From an uncultured Lachnospiraceae bacterium (GTDB lineage: Bacteria; Bacillota; Clostridia; Lachnospirales; Lachnospiraceae): a DNA stretch of 64,000 nucleotides. Under the pieces are notes generated by a model. The model saw only the letters and a list, made by a program, of their open reading frames with translations, ran no database searches and was not told the DNA's origin. Shown here piece after piece: positions 26,401 to 34,166 of the stretch (its first letter is position 1; every line of letters starts with the position of its first letter). A program made the translations under genes and the position numbers. The stretch spans positions 124,001 to 188,000 of the forward strand of contig CAJTTO010000001.1 in NCBI GenBank assembly GCA_910579275.1, in the 5' to 3' direction.

Positions 26401-29400
26401 AACGCGCTGCATATCACATCGACCAATGCAGGCACAGTGAATTACGGTGTGCAGGTTGTACAGGCAAGTCTGCCGATGGAGAACGGTGCCAAGTACAGAC
26501 TGACTTACGATGCATATGCGGACGAAGCGCGCACAATGATTACAGGAATATCGGCTCCGGACAGGGGATATATCCGTTATCTGAATGATACGACCATAAA
26601 TCTGACAACAGAAAAGCAGTCATACACGCATGTTTTTGACATGACTGGGGACAGTGATGCCAATGGCAGGGTAGAATTTAATCTCGGAAATCAAGGGTCT
26701 GTTGCGAAAGTCCACATCAGCAACGTGCGGCTGGTAAAGGAAGGCGATGCCGAGAAAGAGGAAAAAGGCGTATTGCCGGACGGTAACTACGTGTATAACG
26801 GACAGTTTAACGAGGGAAATGAGCCTGGCAGGCTTCGCCTTGCGTACTGGGATTGGGACACCAGACAGGCCAAGGGCACGAGTGTGTCAGTCACAAATGA
26901 CAGCATACGCGAATTAAAGGTCGTAGTGCCGGAGTCCGTGAGTGGTCTTGACAAGGTTAACGTGTACCAAAATGATATTGCGATTGCCGGAGGGAAGAAA
27001 TATATTCTCAGCTTTGACGCCTATGCGGACAGGGCTAAGACAATACAGACCACGGTGGCAGGAATGACCTTTGACAGTGAACTGACAACGGATAAGGCGA
27101 GCTATAAATATGAGCTGGAGACACCCGCGGATTTAAACGGAAGCACAATCTGTTTCCTGCTTGGGACACCAGGCACGACATTCATTGACAACGTGTGTGT
27201 CCGGGAGGACTGCATGATTGTAAACGGAGACTTCTCCAACGGATTGCTGGGATATGAGGTTTATGTGAATGACGCGGCAAAGGTTCCCGATTACATAGTG
27301 GATTCCTTAAAGGAAAAGGATGCGTTTTCCATGGACATCGCCGACACGGGTGATCAGGATTGGTATATACAGTTAAAACAGAGCGGCATTCAGCTTGAAA
27401 AGGACAAATGGTATAAACTATCGTTTGATGCCAAGTCGACCGTAGACAGGGAGATTATGTATGCGCTGCAAAGGGATGGTACGAGCGACGATAACTGGAC
27501 ACCATACTCCGGACAGCCAAAAGCGGCATTGACATCAGAATTCCAGAGATTTGAAAGAGTGTTTCAAATGCGCTATGACACGGATACGAATACTGTCCTT
27601 AGCATTTCCATGGGCGCTGTCGGCGATAAGCAGATATCCCAGAAACACACAGTGGTAATCGACAATATCAACCTTGAGGAGACGCAGGCGCAGGAAGAAC
27701 CTCCTGCGGAGACGGGGAAAAACCTGATTGCAAACGGAGACTTCGCGGCAGGGGAAGAACACTGGGTAAAGGAAGTGGGTGCAGCAGCCCAGGCGCAAGT
27801 AAGTTTTGCGGACGAGAAGGCAGTGTTTGACATTGCGAATGTCGGTGAGAATGACTGGGACATCAAGCTTCGGAACGAAGAACTTCTGCTGCTGGAAAAA
27901 GGTGCGAAATATCAGGTTCAGATGAAGATAAAGTCTTCTGCTGCAAGGACAGTCAAGTATTCCTTCATGAACCCGCAGTATGCATGGTATGGAGGAGAAG
28001 ACCTTGAACTGGCTGCGGATGTAATGAAAGAAGTAGATTATGAGATGACAGTAGGAGAAGATCTTGATACGAGCAGTGAGATAACATTTGCCGTCTCCAT
28101 GGGAAGGATTGCTGGAGAAGATACGCCGGCATCCGTTATCGAGATTGATGACATCAGTGTCATAAAGTTGAGCGGAGACACAGAGACGCCAGAAGAACCG
28201 GCGGAAACAAACCTGATTAAGAACGGAGATTTTGCAGACGGAAAGGAACCGTGGACAGATTACGTGGATAACGCCGCATCTGCCGCAACAGCGTTTACAG
28301 GGAATAAGGCGCGCTATGAAATCACCAATGCCGGAACGGCAGACTGGAATATCCAGCTCAAGCAGGAAGGCCTTGCGATGGAAAAAGGAACAAAATATAA
28401 AGTAAACTTTAAGATTGCCTCCTCGCTGGACAGACAGGTAACACTGGCAATCATGGGAGCGAATGACATATACTGCGCAGGGGCGGACATAATCCTGACA
28501 AAGAATAAGTTAAAAACCTTCAGCCAGATCATGACACTGGGAGAGGACTACACGGAGGGAACAGTTGCGTTCCAGCTATCCATGGGAGTGCCGAAGGGAG
28601 TTGCGTCTTTGGAGGCACACGCGATAGAAATATCGGATATCAGTATAATAAAGGTTGACGACAGTGCAGTGGCGGATGAAGTGGAGGACACGGATACGGA
28701 GATAACACCGCCGGCCGGAGAAGATAAACCGAATCCGGATCCGACACCTTCGGAAAATCTGATAACGAACGGAGATTTTGCAGACGGCAAGGAGCCATGG
28801 ACGGATTATGTGGACAATGCCGCATCAGCGACAACGGCGTTCACGGGAAATAAGGCGCGGTACGAAATAACCTCTGCCGGAACGGCAGACTGGAATATCC
28901 AGCTCAAGCAGGAAGGCCTTGCGATGGAAAAAGGAACAAAATATAAAGTAAACTTTAAGATTGCCTCCTCGCTGGACAGACAGGTAACACTGGCAATCAT
29001 GGGAGCGAATGACATATACTGCGCAGGGGCGGACATAATCCTGACAAAGAATAAGTTAAAAACCTTCAGCCAGATCATGACACTGGGAGAGGACTACACG
29101 GAGGGAACAGTTGCGTTCCAGCTATCCATGGGAGTGCCGAAGGGAGTTGCGTCTTTGGAGGCACACGCGATAGAAATATCGGATATCAGTATAATAAAGG
29201 TTGACGACAGTGCAGTGGCGGATGAAGTGGAGGACACGGATACGGAGATAACACCGCCGGCCGGAGAAGATAAACCGAATCCGGATCCGACACCTTCGGA
29301 AAATCTGATAACGAACGGAGATTTTGCAGACGGCAAGGAGCCATGGACGGATTATGTGGACAATGCCGCATCAGCGACAACGGCGTTCACGGGAAATAAG

Positions 29401-30075
29401 GCGCGGTACGAAATAACCTCTGCCGGAACGGCAGACTGGAATATCCAGCTCAAGCAGGAAGGCCTTGCGATGGAAAAAGGAACAAAATATAAAGTAAACT
29501 TTAAGATTGCCTCCTCGCTGGACAGACAGGTAACACTGGCAATCATGGGAGCGAATGACATATACTGCGCAGGGGCGGACATAATCCTGACAAAGAATAA
29601 GTTAAAAACCTTCAGCCAGATCATGACACTGGGAGAGGACTACACGGAGGGAACAGTTGCGTTCCAGCTATCCATGGGAGTGCCGAAGGGAGTTGCGTCT
29701 TTGGAGGCACACGCGATAGAAATATCGGATATCAGTATAATAAAGGTTGACGACAGTGCAGTGGCGGATGAAGTGGAGGACACGGATACGGAGATAACAC
29801 CGCCGGCCGCAGATAGTGGCGAGTCGGAATCGGAAATTGCCGCTGATGACAGTGAAAATACAGAATCCGAGTCTGAGCAACAGAAGACAGTTGAGGAGGA
29901 AGCCGATGAGCCGGAAACGACAGAAACGGAGGAAACTAACGAGCCGGAACTGACAGAAACGGAGGAAACCGACGAGCCAGAAATGACAGAAATAACAGAA
30001 ACGGAGGAAACCGACAAGTCGGGAGTGACAGAAACGGATGAAAGCAATGAGTCAGAAACGACTGAGAGAGGATAA
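23401..30075 (+). CDS. Giant secreted GH16 beta-1,3-glucanase-like protein with Ig-like and CBM modules
   Basis: 2,224 residues. Order: signal peptide (about 1-29, ending AVSA); seven Big_2-type Ig-like repeats (30-600; motifs such as WSSSDTKTAIV); a CxxC-paired segment (601-690; VCKKCGG, VCGRCGA) that may bind zinc; a GH16 catalytic domain (694-940) with active site GEIDVMEVHG (Glu811 nucleophile, Asp813, Glu816 acid/base); seven CBM4/9-like modules each starting N(G)DF (from about 963, 1128, 1272, 1441, 1604, 1786, 1968); an acidic Thr/Glu tail (2136-2224). The EIDxME form of the site is the laminarinase (beta-1,3-glucanase) type rather than the lichenase EIDIEF type. No LPXTG, SLH or other anchor is visible. 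ATG 23401 spaces better from GAAAGGAAG than ATG 23395. It should feed the upstream ABC system and GH94 phosphorylases. Confidence 0.88.
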   Translation: MKKKVHRSIKALILAVMLTFFAGSIAVSAENIFSINFDSYTINVGDEDKLELRIENLPENKKTKWVSWNENVAVVDQEGETGVVTAVRKGKAVISSGVGFPRETCVVTVVDPSIKLNKTAATIYCAPAESGNTNEFGGKTVQLKASVKGADKAVKWSSSDTKTAIVNQNGLVTAKGRGNAVITASANGLEAKCAIAVKETDITLNTSVIRLSTKGAGSAVKLVPDVVGANKKITWKSNNTKVATVSGGRVTGKKTGITWVTASANGVQKGCLVIVEEGLVSIDEEQVRLYATGTVSDTMKYETKQLKTNAAKTDVVQWSSSDENIAVVQNGLVTAKGIGTAVITAACNGKEDTCRVEVVGTSTDIKENVVHLKTKGASKTYTVDFSVTGRKNTVKWSSSDSKVASVSKGKITAKKAGTATITAEANGVTDTVKVTVKAFEPTITLNQSEYTLYTKGKGNTVTLKAVVDGADKKPVWNSSNKNVAVVSDKGKVTIPSGKDAVAGRTLITATANGVTAKCWIRVKETKVVPEKNYYLLHTGKKDRIDVDVVGAAQSVKYKSSDTKVVAVDSKGNITGKKNGTAYIEVKANNVTAKCQVTVTDCTEHEWDPVAESDREKDDREASCEESGLTTSVCKKCGGKQQQVIPPLGHKFGRWTVEVKATGNAAGLEKQVCGRCGAENTRSIPIKNKPETVDAYKLVWEDDFNGDKLDTSVWNYELHEPGWVNAELQEYVDSDKNTYVKDGKLYIQALKEVKDGKAYYTSGRINTKGKKNYQYGRFEVSAKVPSGKGFLPAFWMMPEDESYYGQWPKCGEIDVMEVHGSALSTTYGTLHFGEPHTQKQGSYTLPAGEENFGESFHVFACEWDPGEFRFYVDDVLFYTVNDWFTQKPGFGKVAYPAPYDQPFYMILNLAVGGSWVGYPDDNDVFGENAQFVIDYVRVYQKDSYDMDVDKPENEVILRDPDETGNYIINGDFAEAEDLTQEDANWQLLLANGGDATAEISENALHITSTNAGTVNYGVQVVQASLPMENGAKYRLTYDAYADEARTMITGISAPDRGYIRYLNDTTINLTTEKQSYTHVFDMTGDSDANGRVEFNLGNQGSVAKVHISNVRLVKEGDAEKEEKGVLPDGNYVYNGQFNEGNEPGRLRLAYWDWDTRQAKGTSVSVTNDSIRELKVVVPESVSGLDKVNVYQNDIAIAGGKKYILSFDAYADRAKTIQTTVAGMTFDSELTTDKASYKYELETPADLNGSTICFLLGTPGTTFIDNVCVREDCMIVNGDFSNGLLGYEVYVNDAAKVPDYIVDSLKEKDAFSMDIADTGDQDWYIQLKQSGIQLEKDKWYKLSFDAKSTVDREIMYALQRDGTSDDNWTPYSGQPKAALTSEFQRFERVFQMRYDTDTNTVLSISMGAVGDKQISQKHTVVIDNINLEETQAQEEPPAETGKNLIANGDFAAGEEHWVKEVGAAAQAQVSFADEKAVFDIANVGENDWDIKLRNEELLLLEKGAKYQVQMKIKSSAARTVKYSFMNPQYAWYGGEDLELAADVMKEVDYEMTVGEDLDTSSEITFAVSMGRIAGEDTPASVIEIDDISVIKLSGDTETPEEPAETNLIKNGDFADGKEPWTDYVDNAASAATAFTGNKARYEITNAGTADWNIQLKQEGLAMEKGTKYKVNFKIASSLDRQVTLAIMGANDIYCAGADIILTKNKLKTFSQIMTLGEDYTEGTVAFQLSMGVPKGVASLEAHAIEISDISIIKVDDSAVADEVEDTDTEITPPAGEDKPNPDPTPSENLITNGDFADGKEPWTDYVDNAASATTAFTGNKARYEITSAGTADWNIQLKQEGLAMEKGTKYKVNFKIASSLDRQVTLAIMGANDIYCAGADIILTKNKLKTFSQIMTLGEDYTEGTVAFQLSMGVPKGVASLEAHAIEISDISIIKVDDSAVADEVEDTDTEITPPAGEDKPNPDPTPSENLITNGDFADGKEPWTDYVDNAASATTAFTGNKARYEITSAGTADWNIQLKQEGLAMEKGTKYKVNFKIASSLDRQVTLAIMGANDIYCAGADIILTKNKLKTFSQIMTLGEDYTEGTVAFQLSMGVPKGVASLEAHAIEISDISIIKVDDSAVADEVEDTDTEITPPAADSGESESEIAADDSENTESESEQQKTVEEEADEPETTETEETNEPELTETEETDEPEMTEITETEETDKSGVTETDESNESETTERG
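28210..29811 (+). repeat. Three tandem 546-bp units encoding CBM modules 5-7
   Basis: Units begin at 28210, 28756 and 29302 (the third is shortened to about 510 bp). Units 2 and 3 look identical by eye; unit 1 differs only in roughly its first 120 bp (28210-28330) and is then identical. This indicates very recent duplication or gene conversion, and a place where short-read assemblies may collapse. Confidence 0.92.
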
Positions 30076-30229
30076 AGAAAAAATATTGTCCGAAAATGAA
30101 AAGTCGGAGAAGCAGCAGAAAAAGTTACAGCAGGAAATGTATAAGATGGTGCAGCCGAAAGAAGTCATGGAGCGCATCAAAGAACGCTGCAAGAACGTAA
30201 TAGTCTGTATGAGAAACAGAGTGGCTTGA
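30044..30229 (+). other. Small overlapping reading frame, possible gene remnant
   Basis: A 61-codon frame starts inside the last codons of the GH16 gene (+1 frame relative to it) and continues 154 bp past its stop. The product is highly charged (KEKILSENEKSEKQQKKL) and could form a coiled coil. The RBS is weak. It may be a translationally coupled small gene or the tail of an older, longer protein lost by rearrangement; I do not recognise it. Confidence 0.25.
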
Positions 30230-30276
30230 AAGGGCAGTAACAGAAGATTGAGAAGTCGTTGGAACGATAAGAAATG

Positions 30277-30307
30277 TGGGGCATGGCGTTGCTATGCTCC
30301 ATATTTT
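30277..30307 (+). terminator. Probable terminator downstream of the GH16 gene
   Basis: 11-bp stem with two G-U pairs (30277-30287 with 30291-30301), 3-nt loop, then TATTTT. Moderate strength. Confidence 0.55.
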
Positions 30308-30525
30308 GGTGCGTCTTGGGGAGTTTTTCATATTTTTTAAAAAGGTGTTAGGGATTTGCATGTTGGTGTATATTGAAACTGTTGCAAAACCAAATACACA
30401 AACGGACTAATAGGTCGTGTTAAATATAAGTCAAATCTTCCGCTGCGAATCGGTTCTCCAATATCCCGCATTCTAAAATAATATCGGAAAATACGCTCTG
30501 AGTGGTGTTGTGATAGATTACTAAA

Positions 30526-30767
30526 TTGTTCAGACAAATTTTTTGTGTTATAATGTTTTATGTGATTTTGTTTCTCTCATTTTTACCCTTATCAGGGTTC
30601 GTAATACCCTGTGGGAAGATATAACACAAGGGAAACTTTAAGGGAAAGCTCACCTGCGATAAACTTAGTGTTTTCAAGGGTTAGCGGAGATTTTATAAAC
30701 AAATATAACAGCTATTCTTTCCCTTAAAAATCATCAAATCACAGTCGGGATTGTTGGAGGTATGTGC
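30526..30767 (+). promoter_or_regulatory. Promoter and about 200-nt structured leader of the methyltransferase gene
   Basis: TTGTTC (30526-30531), 17 bp, consensus TATAAT (30549-30554). The long leader contains a hairpin around AGGGT/ACCCT (near 30595-30610) and a perfect 12-bp inverted repeat, 30637-30648 with 30717-30728, ending 28 nt before the RBS. A long paired leader suggests attenuation or ligand control, but it matches no riboswitch class I can name. The preceding 30308-30525 is AT-rich with no supported gene. Confidence 0.5.
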
Positions 30768-31463
30768 ATGAATTTCATTAATACTATAGAGGATCTATTT
30801 CATATGCTGGACAGATATACAGAGGGAGTGGATTGGAACTCCTTTTATATTAGGCGGGATAAGCCTGCCCCGTTTTTGAAATATAATAAACTGCCAGATA
30901 AATGTGTTGTTGATTTTATAAGAGCGCATAATATTAGAAATGCTTGCGAATTTGGTTGCGGAGAAGGGCGCAACGCAATTTATCTTGCTAAAAATGATGT
31001 CGATACTGAAGCATATGATTTATCAGAGATTGCAATAGAAAATGCAAAAAGGAATGCAAAAGAAAGCGCGGCGGAAAAAGTAGTCTTTAAAGCAGAGAAT
31101 ATTTTCGCATTAGATTTAAGGGATAAGAAGTTTGACTTGATAATAGATAGTGGTATTTTTCATCATCTGACACCACATAGGCGTTTACAATATAGAGATA
31201 TTGCATCAAGTATATTGGCAGAAAATGGCCATTTTATTTTGTTATGTTTTGCGGCAGGGGAAGACGGTGCTGACGAGGTGGATGACTATGCGTTTTACAA
31301 GGGCAAACAAACAGGAGCTGCATTTACGGAAGAAAGATTGAAAGCGTTTTGGGGAGAAAAATTTGATATTGTAGATTTACGTAAAGGGGAAAACATTGTG
31401 GATAATCAAATGTGGGAGAGTGCGTATTTGTATATATGCGTGTTCAAAAAAATTAGACAATAA
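30768..31463 (+). CDS. Class I SAM-dependent methyltransferase, small-molecule type
   Basis: 231 residues. SAM-binding motif I is ACEFGCGEGRNAIYLAKND, with an acidic residue at the end of strand 2 (AYDLSEIAIENAK) and motif DLIIDSGIFHHLTPHRR, like thiopurine/tellurite-type or antibiotic-modifying methyltransferases. The substrate is unknown. ATG 30768 is 7 nt after GGAGG; ATG 30762 is too close. The gene is visibly more AT-rich than its flanks, stands alone, has its own promoter and a long leader, and is followed by the repeat shared with the 8-kb region, all consistent with recent acquisition. Confidence 0.8.
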   Translation: MNFINTIEDLFHMLDRYTEGVDWNSFYIRRDKPAPFLKYNKLPDKCVVDFIRAHNIRNACEFGCGEGRNAIYLAKNDVDTEAYDLSEIAIENAKRNAKESAAEKVVFKAENIFALDLRDKKFDLIIDSGIFHHLTPHRRLQYRDIASSILAENGHFILLCFAAGEDGADEVDDYAFYKGKQTGAAFTEERLKAFWGEKFDIVDLRKGENIVDNQMWESAYLYICVFKKIRQ

Positions 31464-31535
31464 CCATGAAATTTGTCTGCTCCAAAATGAAACGGGGATA
31501 CGATTAGCCAGCAGGCGAAAGCAGGCGCGTCTGTC

Positions 31536-31572
31536 ACTGTTCAGACGTCCATCAAAGTAGTGGGATTCATGC
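31536..31572 (-). repeat. Second copy of the 37-bp end of the nested-repeat element
   Basis: Reverse complement of 8150-8186 with two mismatches. Here it stands without the rest of the element, between the methyltransferase gene and the hairpin upstream of pepF. It shows that the 8-kb block contains a dispersed repeat sequence rather than a unique leader. Confidence 0.75.
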
Positions 31573-31607
31573 AGGGTGAAAACAGATTGTTTTTCACCCT
31601 GTTATTT
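31572..31607 (+). terminator. Terminator-like hairpin downstream of the methyltransferase gene
   Basis: Perfect 11-bp stem (31572-31582 with 31591-31601), 8-nt loop, then TTATTTTT. It directly abuts the 37-bp repeat. Confidence 0.75.
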
Positions 31608-31619
31608 TTGGGACAGGTC

Positions 31620-31628
31620 TGTTATAAT
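31620..31628 (+). promoter_or_regulatory. Extended -10 promoter of pepF
   Basis: TGT followed by TATAAT is a perfect extended -10 element (TGnTATAAT), with no good -35. It lies 24 bp before the start codon at 31653, so the leader is very short. Confidence 0.6.
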
Positions 31629-31652
31629 ATCGGTAAAAGGAGGATATTCAAA

Positions 31653-33452
31653 ATGAATCAGGATTTAAAGTCACGTAAGGACATTCCCGTCGAACTGACT
31701 TGGGACTTGTCACTCATCTATGCATCGGAGGACGAAATGCGCCAAGATGCGGAAAAAGTAAAGCATATCTGTGAACGCATGGTAAAGGAGTACAAAGGAA
31801 AGCTGGACACTGCGGAGCGCATCAACGCTTGTCTTGATGATTTCCGCGAAGTGGACCGTCTGCTTACACTTGTTGTACATTACTGTGATTTGGCGGTTTC
31901 CGTTGACTATTACGACACGCACAATCAGGAGCGCAATGAGGAAATCGGCAGCATGACAGCAGAAATTCTAAGCCGTCTTAGTTTTATCGACAATGAAATT
32001 GCAGAGCAGGACGATGCTGTCATTCAGGAGGCAATGGCGCTGTCCGCAGAGAATAAGCACTATCTGCAAAATATCCTGCGCACAAAGCCGCATCTGCTCC
32101 ATCCCGACACAGAGCGCGCCCTCGCAGCACTGTCCCGCACGATTCATGCACCCTACCAGATTTATAACATGGCAAAGCTTGCCGACATGAAGTTTGATTC
32201 CTTTATGGCGGACGGCAAAGAGTACCCGCTGGGCTATTCCCTGTTTGAGGACAATTACATGTATGAGGAAAATACCGAGGTGCGCCGCAATGCATTTGCC
32301 GCTTTTTCCGCGAAAATACGCGAATATGAAAATGTGACCGCAGCAGTCTACAACACACAGGTACAGACGGAAAAGACCCTTGCGACCCTCCGCGGCTTTG
32401 ACTCTGTGTTTGACAGCCTGCTGTTTGGACAAAAAGTTACACGGGAACTGTATGACCGTCAGATAGACCTCATCACTGAGAAGCTTGCGCCGCATATGCG
32501 CAGATATGCGCGGCTGCTGAAAAAAATCCACAAGCTCGACCGCATGACATTTGCAGACCTAAAAATTGCTGTGGATCCCGAATACGACCCCAAAGTCACG
32601 ATTGAGGAATCGAGGGAGTACGTCGAAAAGGGACTCTCCATACTCGGAGAAGACTATGTGAAGATGATACAGGAGGCGTACCGTGGACGCTGGGTTGACT
32701 TTGCGCAGAATCAGGGAAAATCGACAGGAGGTTTCTGTGCAAGCCCCTATGGGAAAAATTCGTTCATTTTGCTGTCGTGGAACGAGCGGATGTCAAATGT
32801 CTTTACGCTGGCACATGAGCTGGGGCATGCAGGGCATTTCAGATCCTGCAACAGCAGCCAGTCTATCTTTGACACCAACGTTTCCTCCTATATTGTGGAA
32901 GCGCCGTCGACGATGAATGAACTGCTGATGGCACACTACCTGTTAAAGACAAATCCGGATCCGCGTTTCCGCCGCTGGGTATTGTCCAGCATGATTAGCA
33001 ACACATACTATCACAATTTTGTCACACATTTGATGGAAGCTGCCTACCAGAGAGAGGTCTATAAAATCGTGGATGCCGGAGGCAGTGTCAACGCCGAGAC
33101 CCTGACGCGTCTGATGAAGGAGACATTACAGGCATTTTGGGGGGCGGACGTGGAGATTTCCGATGACGCAGCCCATACATGGATGCGCCAGCCGCACTAT
33201 TACATGGGACTTTACTCCTACACCTACAGCGCGGGGCTGACCGTTGCCACACAGGCATGCAGACGCATTGAAAAAGAAGGACAGTGCGCAGTGGATGACT
33301 GGAAAAAGCTGCTCGCCGCAGGCGGTACACTTGATCCGGTAGGGCTTGCAAAACTCGCAGGGATTGACATTACCACCGACACACCCCTGTTGGACACGAT
33401 TGCGTATATCGGCGAGATTATTGACGAGATTGAAGCGTTGACAGATATGTAA
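31653..33452 (+). CDS. pepF: Oligoendopeptidase F (M3 zinc metallopeptidase)
   Basis: 599 residues, the usual length. The zinc motif is LAHELGHAGHF (HExxH) and the downstream IVEAPSTMNELLM supplies the third ligand Glu. The N-terminal helical region starts KDIPVELTWDLSLIY, typical of PepF. Cytoplasmic hydrolysis of peptides of about 7-17 residues. ATG 31653 follows AAAGGAGG; the frame upstream to 31560 would run through a promoter and hairpin and is rejected. The vanR-like gene starts only 18 bp after its stop codon, so the two may be co-transcribed. Confidence 0.93.
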   Translation: MNQDLKSRKDIPVELTWDLSLIYASEDEMRQDAEKVKHICERMVKEYKGKLDTAERINACLDDFREVDRLLTLVVHYCDLAVSVDYYDTHNQERNEEIGSMTAEILSRLSFIDNEIAEQDDAVIQEAMALSAENKHYLQNILRTKPHLLHPDTERALAALSRTIHAPYQIYNMAKLADMKFDSFMADGKEYPLGYSLFEDNYMYEENTEVRRNAFAAFSAKIREYENVTAAVYNTQVQTEKTLATLRGFDSVFDSLLFGQKVTRELYDRQIDLITEKLAPHMRRYARLLKKIHKLDRMTFADLKIAVDPEYDPKVTIEESREYVEKGLSILGEDYVKMIQEAYRGRWVDFAQNQGKSTGGFCASPYGKNSFILLSWNERMSNVFTLAHELGHAGHFRSCNSSQSIFDTNVSSYIVEAPSTMNELLMAHYLLKTNPDPRFRRWVLSSMISNTYYHNFVTHLMEAAYQREVYKIVDAGGSVNAETLTRLMKETLQAFWGADVEISDDAAHTWMRQPHYYMGLYSYTYSAGLTVATQACRRIEKEGQCAVDDWKKLLAAGGTLDPVGLAKLAGIDITTDTPLLDTIAYIGEIIDEIEALTDM

Positions 33453-33470
33453 GGCATCGGAGGCGGTATC

Positions 33471-34166
33471 GTGGGTGAAAAGATTTTAGTGGTTGATGAT
33501 GAGAAAGAAATCGCTGACTTAATCGAGGTCTACCTGAAAAATGACGGGTATACGGTCTACAAATTTTACAATGGCACAGATGCGCTTCAATGCATTGGGG
33601 AGACAAATCTGGACTTGGCGATACTGGACATTATGCTGCCTGACATTGACGGTTTCTGCATCTGCCGGAAAATTCGGGAAAAGCACTTTTATCCGGTTAT
33701 CATGCTCACGGCAAAGGTGGAAGACGGGGATAAAATCATGGGGCTGACACTAGGCGCGGACGATTATATCACAAAGCCGTTTAATCCGTTGGAAGTGGTT
33801 GCAAGGGTCAAGACACAGCTGCGGCGCTACACCCGATACAATGTTGGAAAGGAAGTGTCCGCGCCGCAGAATGAAGTGGATATCAGGGGGTTACAGATTT
33901 CAAGGGAAACCCATAAGTGCATGCTAAATGGAAAAAGTGTGGTACTGACGCCGATTGAGTTTGAAATTCTGTGGTACCTGTGCGGCAGGCGCGGCGCTGT
34001 CGTCTCATCGGAGGAGCTGTTTGAGGCCGTCTGGGGAGAAAAGTATTTCGATAACAATAATACAGTAATGACGCATATTGCAAGGCTGCGCGAGAAAATG
34101 AAAGAGCCTGCGCGGCGTCCAAAATATATCAAGACAATATGGGGAGTGGGGTATACAATTGAGTGA
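33471..34166 (+). CDS. vanR: VanR-like OmpR family response regulator
   Basis: 231 residues. The receiver domain has the acidic pair (VVDDEKE), phosphoacceptor Asp53 (LDIMLPDIDG), Thr and Lys (TAK, TKPFNP). The C-terminal winged helix ends RRPKYIKTIWGVGYTIE. It starts at GTG 33471 after GGAGGCGG. It overlaps the sensor kinase by 8 bp and lies upstream of VanG-like and VanT-like genes, which supports the Van assignment; sequence alone would only give a generic OmpR regulator. Confidence 0.85.
   Translation: MGEKILVVDDEKEIADLIEVYLKNDGYTVYKFYNGTDALQCIGETNLDLAILDIMLPDIDGFCICRKIREKHFYPVIMLTAKVEDGDKIMGLTLGADDYITKPFNPLEVVARVKTQLRRYTRYNVGKEVSAPQNEVDIRGLQISRETHKCMLNGKSVVLTPIEFEILWYLCGRRGAVVSSEELFEAVWGEKYFDNNNTVMTHIARLREKMKEPARRPKYIKTIWGVGYTIE

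Noticed and set aside
28314..29624. Repeated minus-strand frames of 80-90 codons inside the GH16 gene
   Set aside because: They are identical only because the sense strand is a tandem duplication; they lack ribosome-binding sites and lie antisense to clear CBM coding sequence.
30577..30767. Known riboswitch (for example SAM-I) in the methyltransferase leader
   Set aside because: The conserved core sequences of SAM, T-box or other classes I can recall are not present; left as an unassigned structured leader.
31560..31652. N-terminal extension of pepF
   Set aside because: It would translate through the hairpin and extended -10 promoter; the ATG at 31653 has a perfect AAAGGAGG site and gives normal PepF length.
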